Of a DNA stretch of 64,000 nt, positions 57,901 through 64,000 are shown piece by piece. A program made the position numbers and the translations under genes. How positions within the stretch are numbered: the first letter of the stretch is position 1; each line of letters opens with the position of its first letter. The stretch is from Erodium maritimum (taxonomy: Eukaryota; Streptophyta; Magnoliopsida; Geraniales; Geraniaceae): NCBI GenBank assembly GCA_963921825.1, contig OY997588.1, positions 53,266,803-53,330,802 of the forward strand, in the 5' to 3' direction. Below the pieces are notes generated by a model that worked only from the letters and a program-made list of their open reading frames with translations, did no database searches and was not told where the DNA came from.

Positions 57901-59545
57901 ACGATCTCTGGAAAAACTTTGTGTTCCGGTCCCCTTCCCCGAACCAGTGTTGTTTCGCTTTTTGTCGCCAAAACTGTTTCTGTGTTGCCAGGGCCCTGTT
58001 ATACTGTTTCTGGATCGTCAGTCTCCGCTTGATACCCTGTCTATCAGTACGACCGTTTAACTCAGCAAGTATCCGCTGCAGACGTCTGATCTGATTAATG
58101 TTGTCCCGGAATATTGTCTGGCCCCAATCATCCAACGAAACCCCGATGTCCTTGATGTGATGCTTAATATGACGATCCCCAGGATTTCCCCACTCTGACT
58201 GGATCAACGTACCGCATTCGGGGTGATCAATCCACATGTTCTCAAAACGAAATTGGCGGGGCCGACGTTCCACCGAATCCTTCTGGATTTGGAGTAATAT
58301 GGGTTTATGATCCGATGTAGAGATGCCCAAGTTCTGAAGCGACACATCCCTGAATCGAGCACGAGCCTGCGGAGAAATGAAGGCCCTGTCCAGTTGACTT
58401 TCCACTAAAGACTCAGCATCCTGGCCCCAGGCCCACGTGAAGTGGTACCCTTGCAAAGGCACCTCATCCACCCCTATATCCAAAATGGCCTGTTGGAAGC
58501 CTTGCATGAGGGCTAGTGGGTACGCCCTCCCACCCCGTTTTTCTGACGGACGTAGAATTCCATTGAAGTCCCCCATTAGGATCCAATCCACCGGCGCCGA
58601 AACTGTGGCCAAATGCCTCAAATTGGTCCACGTCAGATGCCGATTCTCCCAGACTGGTTCCCCGTATATACATGTGAATCGAAACGGTGGTTCTTGTCCG
58701 ATCTGAACGGTCGTATCAATATGTGACTGTTGCATTGACAGGACCGTAATCGTACATTTCTCACCCCAAAACATCATAACCCCCCCTTTATTTGTCGGGG
58801 GACGGGAACCCGGGTTGGCCTGTGGTATGAAACCCGGAATACCTGTACCACCACCATGAAAGCCTAGCGTTCTGCGCAGGATAGCGAGTCGCGATCTCGA
58901 ATTCCGGGATTCCACATGCCGGGTTTCAGTCAAGAACAAGATATCAGGTTTATACCGACTCACCAAGTCCTTCAATTGGCGACGGTTATGATCCGTGCCT
59001 AGGCCTCGGCAGTTCCAGGCCAACATGGTCGGCATTGCAACAAATATCAGAAACCCTAGAACAGTAAGGTAAATTGGTACCTGTCGATGCCCCTGGTAGA
59101 TGAGGGAGCCCACCGGCCTGTTGCTTCCTCAATTGCTTCCTCGGCTTCCCAGAGGGTGAAGGAGTAGGCACCGGTGAAAAACGGGGAGTAACAGCCAAAA
59201 GCACCGAGAGATGACAGACGCTGTGGCGAGGCAAGGAGAATCCGGACGGGATGATACGGCGGGTTCGGCGGAGTCCGGGGAGAGGGCGTTGAACGCCTTC
59301 GGCAGAGATGGGCGGCAAATCGGGGATCGGCGGAGTCGATGCACGATGTTACCGACATAGATCGGGGGTGATCTCTGAGCCAGTGGGGCGGTAGCAGAGT
59401 GGCGTGGCGCAGAGGTGATGGAAGGGTTGGAGTCAGACGATCGGAACGGGCGGAGAAGGACGACGACGACGACGACCCGAGTAGGATAATGAGGAACCTC
59501 AGACAGATTTTGTGGAGAGCTTTCTTAATGGTCCTCGAGAAACCC
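54909..59545 (-). mobile_element. L1-type LINE B (inner, 4.6 kb): ORF2 present, ORF1 mostly deleted
   Basis: A 15-bp duplication AATTGTCT(A/G)ATATAT (54,894-54,908 and 59,546-59,560) flanks it. The 3' A run is at 54,908-54,914. The 5' UTR (59,036-59,545) is CG-rich and resembles LINE A in the GGAGAG...TTAATTGTCT part. It then jumps to a short ORF1-like tail and ORF2. It inserted into the 5' end of LINE A, duplicating that end. Confidence 0.87.
54935..59035 (-). pseudogene. LINE ORF2: endonuclease, reverse transcriptase, zf-RVT, RNase H; several breaks
   Basis: Reverse strand from the ATG at 59,035. Endonuclease motifs: LAWNCRGLG, LTETR, MGDFNG, SDHKPI. Reverse transcriptase: MALKLDMSKAYDRVEW, QGDPLSPYLF and the catalytic FADD in HIFFADDCYTF. 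A TAA at 56,867-56,869 stops the first 720 or so codons after ATHLSNIL. The same frame goes on (TFGRLSGQVINKGKSSIFFS) before further breaks near 56,270 and 56,760. The thumb/connection region is at 56,263-56,673. zf-RVT (WKFNIRGEYSVKEGYRAL ... CPFARSVW) lies at 55,640-56,020. An RNase H domain (INVDGATF, SEAMAIWQAL, IIQSDA, ANGAAHWLA) lies at 54,935-55,370. This is the domain order of plant L1 elements with RNase H. It cannot encode a full protein as written. Confidence 0.85.
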
Positions 59546-59574
59546 AATTGTCTGATATATAATGTGAAACACAG

Positions 59575-59857
59575 TTAATTTCCTCGTCCTATGTAAAAAT
59601 AATAATAATATAGAACTCGTTTACCCCTCCTCAAAATTACAAAGCAACCAAAAATAGAAACTGATTGCTACAAACGATGGAATCATCCCTTCAACGGTTG
59701 GAACTCGTTTGCCTAAACAGTAAACACTACGCTTAGCCACGCCACCGGCTCTCTCTCTCTCCCTCTCTTCCACCACAATCGGCAAAGCTCAGCCACAAAA
59801 ATGTACGATCAGACTTGAAACCCTACCTTCTCGATTCCACTCCCTTCTTCGCCGGAA
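59575..59857 (+). promoter_or_regulatory. Remaining proximal promoter and leader of the PRPP synthetase gene
   Basis: 283 bp between the LINE target site and the start codon. An AT-rich part (59,590-59,650) is followed by a CT microsatellite (59,749-59,768), typical of plant leaders. No clear TATA box is visible. Confidence 0.55.
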
Positions 59858-62724
59858 ATGGCTTCGTTCCTCCTCTCATCGTCCTCCGCCTCCGTCGCTT
59901 CCCTTTCTTCTTTGCCCTCTCCCGCCACTCCTCTCTTCAGCTACGCCCACTCGCCCTCTCAGTTCCCTGCTCGCCACGCTACCGTAAGCCGCTTCTCTTT
60001 TTTCTTTTCTTTCTCAGCTACCAAACAAGGAATTTAGGTGTTTTGTTGTCAATTCGTTTTAGCTGATTGCTTTATTGTGACAATGTGTTGCATTTGTTTC
60101 CTCATTAGCTTTCTGTTGACCCAATTATAGGAATATTTGTGTGAATTGGTAGGAGATGATTGCTGTTGTTTTGTTAGTTATCCAGACGATGTTTCCGTTG
60201 TTTGTATTCTAACAAGGCCTTTTAGGTATTCTGCAATTGACAATTTAAGCTATTATTTTCGTTTTGTTTGATTGCGACATTGTGTTGTGTTTTATTCTAT
60301 CATTACATTTCTTTCTTGGAATATGGAAATAAATGCTTGAATGAGTATGTTATATGTATTTGTCCTCAGATTGGTAATGGATCGTTCTTGTCATGTTTGT
60401 TTTAGTAGAGATGTAATTTGGTGGAGCCTTTGAGGTCTGGTAATGGGAGGCCATTTGTTCCTGTTGTCAGAAGCGGGCAAATGGTGCCAAGCTTTATAGG
60501 CTTACAAACACATTTGAATGGCGATACTCACAAGAATGATACCAGACTCAAAATATTTTCTGGGACTGCTAATCCTGCACTTTCTCAGGTGAGCTCCACT
60601 TCGTTACCCCTTGCTTTCTTCTTTTTTTTGAACATCGGACATGTATGCTGGTGGCTAACTGGGAATACTTAAAATATGTTTTGCACCTTGGAATAAGGAA
60701 GACGCTTAGACTATTTAGTGCATGCTCAGGTTCTCAGAGGTGAATGTTGAGATAGAGTGGATGCCTCTGTGCTGGTATGCTGATTTTAGTATTTGCAGAT
60801 ACTATTCGTATTTTATTTTTAAAATTAATTGTATATCATGGATTTCAAGGCATAAAATGGATGTTCGTTAGTTATTATAGAAGTAACTAGTAAGGTCTGG
60901 TACTGTGGTGTAATTACTAATTAAAGACGTAAATATATATCGGGTTACATTTAGTCTTGCATTAAAAGTAAAATAAATATTAGTTTAAGAGAGACAGAGA
61001 CGTAGAGAAAGAGAGGTTGTTAAGTTTTTAATTTTATTATTGGCCTAGATATGCTTGAATGCCCTTCTTAAAGATCATGAAATGCTGTTTTGAGCACCAT
61101 TTATATTTTTCTGGTATATTTTTGTGATCTTTATAGGAGATTGCATGCTACATGGGCTTGGACCTTGGAAAAATTAAGATAAAGCGTTTTGCTGATGGTG
61201 AGATTTATGTTCAACTGCAAGAGAGTGTTAGAGGGTGCGATGTATTTCTTGTGCAACCCACATGTCCTCCTGCCAATGAGAATCTCATGGAGCTACTGAT
61301 TATGATTGATGCTTGTCGAAGAGCATCAGCCAAAACTATCACTGCAGTAATTCCATATTTTGGCTATGCGAGGGCTGATCGAAAGGTAAACACCAAACAG
61401 TAAGTTGATGGTTTGTGTATCTACTTCAACTGGTTATTCATACATCTAAGGATTGAGCAACGTAACATATTTTTTTGTCTGTTTTTGATGTTCTAGTCCA
61501 ATGCATACTGACCAAGAAACCATCTTATTTCACACCATAGGATAGACATATGGAGAGTGGCGTTATTCTCCTTTCTCACCAGTCTAATGTTTTAAAAGTT
61601 TTATGTTTTTTTTTCTAGGCACAATTGTTATAAATTAGGATTGTTATTTATACCTTAGGATCTACTTAGTAGCTAGGTTTCTTTTAGTGTGTTACTGTCT
61701 CCATTGTAACTGTTTAGGGAAAATGTAATGTAAGAAGGTTTAATTGCTAAAAACTACAAAAAAAAAGTTTTGTCCACGTGCTAAAAATTACAAAGTTTAA
61801 AAGTGGACAAAAACATACAATGTTAAAAATAATGAACAGAATATTCTGTTCTATTAACCCCTACCGGATATGTGGACAATACATATAGCATTGAAAAGTA
61901 TTGTGGTCAAAATACATAGCATTGAAAAGTACTGTGGACAAAACATATGCGTCAATACTTAACAGAACAGAATATTCTGTTTATTATTTTAACAGAAGAC
62001 TGGACTATACTTATTGTATGTTTTTGTCCACTTTTAAACTCGGTTTAGTTTTTAGCATGTTGACAATTTTTTTTGTAGTTCTTAGCCATTGACCTATATA
62101 AGAATTGTAAAAACAAAACCTGTGATAATTAGTCATATATGCATTGGAAATTTATAGAAAAGCTCATGTCTTCACAAGAAAGCAGGTGTCCTGTAATTCT
62201 ACCTTGAATTATTGAGGTAGCATGTGAATTTACTTATATCTTTCCTCCATGTGTCGCTTTAGACTCAAGGGAGAGAATCTATTGCAGCCAAACTTGTTGC
62301 AAATTTGATTACAGAAGCCGGTGCGAATCGTGTTCTCGCTTGTGATCTTCATTCTGGGCAGTCTATGGGTTATTTTGACATACCTGTTGATCACGTATAT
62401 GGTCAGGTAGTTTTTCTGATAATGTTTTCATACCTTTCATGTTTTATTGAATCAATCTTATAGGAGTTTGAGATGTACGTAGGGCATCTGATTAAACCAC
62501 CTAAGTAGCACTAGAAGTGAAAGAAGTGACGACCTTGTTTCTTTTTGCGCTGCTAGCATGTGATACTTGATTACCTTGCCAGCAAGACTATATGTGCTGA
62601 TGATTTGGTAGTGGTTTCACCCGATGTTGGTGGTGTTGCTAGAGCACGTGCTTTTGCCAAAAAGTTATCTGATGCACCTCTAGCCATTGTGGATAAGCGG
62701 CGTCAGGGGCACAATGTTGCTGAG
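59858..62724 (+). CDS. Ribose-phosphate pyrophosphokinase (PRPP synthetase), plastid type, first five exons
   Basis: Exons 59,858-59,983, 60,409-60,588, 61,137-61,385, 62,263-62,406 and 62,557-62,724, all with GT-AG introns in phase 0, give 289 codons. The enzyme makes PRPP from ribose 5-phosphate and ATP, for purine, pyrimidine, His, Trp and NAD synthesis. The N-terminus ([20 protein letters not shown]) is Ser/Ala-rich and lacks acidic residues, as in a chloroplast transit peptide. Then come [28 protein letters not shown], the ATP-binding [35 protein letters not shown] and the catalytic flexible loop DKRRQGHN. The PRPP-binding loop and C-terminal exons are not in the window; intron 5 is still open at 64,000. 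The organisation matches class I plant PRS1/PRS2-like enzymes; I cannot tell which paralog. No break is seen, so it is probably functional. Confidence 0.93.
61738..62093. mobile_element. MITE with long inverted repeats in intron 3 of the PRPP synthetase gene
   Basis: The outer about 80 bp are inverted repeats: left AATTGCTAAAAACTACAAAA, right (reverse complement) AATGGCTAAGAACTACAAAA, both ending TTTAAAAGTGGACAAAAACA-TACAAT. Inside lie two perfect AACAGAATATTCTGTT palindromes (61,835-61,850 and 61,966-61,981) and a repeated GCATTGAAAAGTA-TGTGG phrase. It has no coding potential. A target duplication was not found. Confidence 0.75.
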
Positions 62725-64000
62725 GTAATAGCTACACACAAATGGACTTGGTTAAGGTCATATTAAGTACTATAGCCAACGTGTTTGTCTAGTTGTGAAA
62801 TATAATAATGTGGAAGCATTCATATTGAATTAGCATTTTCCAGGGGACTATAAAATACTTCAGTTTGTAAAATGGCAAAGACTCAATTTTAAATGGAGTT
62901 CAGCTCGAATCTTGAATCTTACATATTCAACATTTTTCGTAAGTCCCATAAGAATCAAATTAAAGATAAACCTTTAATTATTATTTTTAACTCATAGAGG
63001 TATCAAGGTAAATTAGTTCAAGGAAAAGCTCAGTTTTGAGCATAAATAGTCACCAAACAGCCCCAAAGGCACCCTTCTTATTTTATGAGTATCATATCAC
63101 AATCAAAGTGATATTTCTTCATGGAAGTCCTTTTTTTAACAAAATTTTGAAATTATTTCAGTTTGTAATCTTTATTAGTTTGAGAATGTTTAGAGTTCTA
63201 GCTTTAAATTCACTATCTTCCATACAAATAACTTGGGAAACTTGTGACAAACAATGTTTCTATTATCATAGAAGCTCAAAGTACCTGTCATTAGCATTTG
63301 TCTCGTCAGCATCCCCCCCTACAGAATGTAGAGTGGTCTCATTTCCTCTTGATCCCCCATCTCCAGAATGTAGTATTTTTATAAAGTTTACATACATTCC
63401 AGATAACACTCAGCACTTTTAATATCAGAACCTTTTAGCTGTGAAACGAAATGCATTACAACTTTCAGTTTAATGTCTCACAAAAGTTTCTTGGGGGTTT
63501 TATTCATTGATTGATTTGTTAGGACCAAGGTTCTAAATAACCCGAGATCACGCCGAGATCGCGACGAGATCACGGTAAAATAGGTCAGCCGTTACCGCGA
63601 TGTGGTATCGGTTGAAATCGCGGTCAACTCGGTCAACACACTCGGTCAACTCGGTCAACGCGATAAAAATGCGACTAGAGTGGGGTATGTTAGGGTTTAT
63701 AGGTTTAAAGTTACTTTACTTTAGTTAGTTAATGGGTTGAGTTTTATCAGTTGTTGGGCGGAGTCAAATTGGACTTGATATAAATTAGTTGTTGGTCATT
63801 TAGGTTAATTTAAGTGGGCAAAGACTAGAGTTAATGTAATTTTATTATTATATTTTTTATATGTTTTAATTATTAATAATTTAAAATAAAAAATCTGAAA
63901 ATATATTAATAGATACATATGTGTATTAGTAATTCGAAAATAATATAATTTATATTTAACTGTTAGTATTGTTATATTTTTATAGAGTATTAGTTATATT
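62725..64000 (+). other. Intron 5 of the PRPP synthetase gene, open at the window edge
   Basis: Over 1.27 kb without a recognisable next exon. It is AT-rich except for a CG-rich repeat near 63,525-63,665. A 128-codon frame at 63,036-63,422 has no domain and no gene-like context. Confidence 0.6.
63525..63665. repeat. CG-rich short interspersed repeat, probable TE terminus
   Basis: CCAAGGTTCTAAATAACCCG followed by repeated GAGATC(A/G)C(G/C) words and ACTCGGTCAAC four times. A CAAGGTTCTAAA start is, from memory, common at the end of short non-autonomous plant DNA transposons. The other end was not identified and may lie outside the window. Confidence 0.45.

Noticed and set aside
59056-59547. 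163-codon reverse-strand frame before ORF2 of LINE B
   Set aside because: CG-rich 5' UTR of the LINE. Its last part may be a leftover of ORF1, but it is not a complete gene.
63036-63422. 128-codon frame in PRPP synthetase intron 5
   Set aside because: AT-rich, no domain, no similarity to the remaining enzyme; not the next exon.
1-64000. tRNA or rRNA genes
   Set aside because: No cloverleaf with A/B boxes or rRNA core motifs noticed. The tRNA-like match at the primer-binding sites is only the 12-nt complement.

Overview
This is a stretch of a plant nuclear genome, almost certainly a eudicot. The signs are a chloroplast-targeted PRPP synthetase gene with short phase-0 exons, plant-type FAR1/MULE and GRF zinc-finger genes, an F-box family with GT-AG introns, and dense Gypsy, Copia, L1-type, MULE and hAT elements. 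I cannot name the family or species. About 45 kb of the 64 kb is identifiable transposon, even before counting the transposase-like genes.

Region 1 (1-45,587). After removing retroelements and target duplications, about 12 kb of older sequence remains. In order it holds: the 3' part of a gene I read as MULE- or Ulp1-associated; three tandem F-box paralogs (the first intact, the other two frameshifted); a small antisense coiled-coil gene; a second small helical gene; and a reverse-strand FAR1/FHY3-type MULE transposase gene. Into this have gone five large (about 3 kb) solo LTRs of one Gypsy-type family plus the end of a sixth at the left edge. One of the five is nested inside another. Two near-complete Copia elements (9,390-17,853 and 35,683-44,148) each sit inside a solo LTR. 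Most junctions show target duplications: GTTGG, GCTTC, ATTCA, TGGGA, and GTCTG/GTCGG for Gypsy; AAACG and GTTAC for Copia. The FAR1-type gene is split by 14.4 kb of nested LTR elements, and F-box genes 2 and 3 are cut off from their TATA boxes.

Region 2 (45,588-52,482). A TA microsatellite adjoins a non-autonomous TIR element with a captured GC-rich segment. Next come a LINE tail, a second FAR1-like gene fragment, a truncated Copia LTR carrying a hAT-type insertion, and a GRF zinc-finger gene broken by a 14-bp tandem duplication.

Region 3 (52,483-59,545). Two nested reverse-strand L1-type LINEs. The outer one carries ORF1 but no ORF2; the inner one carries ORF2 (endonuclease, reverse transcriptase, zf-RVT, RNase H) but almost no ORF1. 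Both have recognisable target duplications.

Region 4 (59,575-64,000). The first five exons of a plastid ribose-phosphate pyrophosphokinase gene, the one clear housekeeping gene, running off the right edge. Its promoter was split by the LINEs 284 bp upstream of the start codon, and its introns hold an inverted-repeat MITE and another short repeat.

Most interesting points: both Copia copies share the same lost catalytic motifs yet have nearly identical LTRs, implying movement in trans; the roughly 12-kb substrate may be one large cargo-carrying Mutator-like element; one LTR family hit two paralogous F-box promoters about 53 bp apart; and the LINE pair divides ORF1 and ORF2 between two nested copies.
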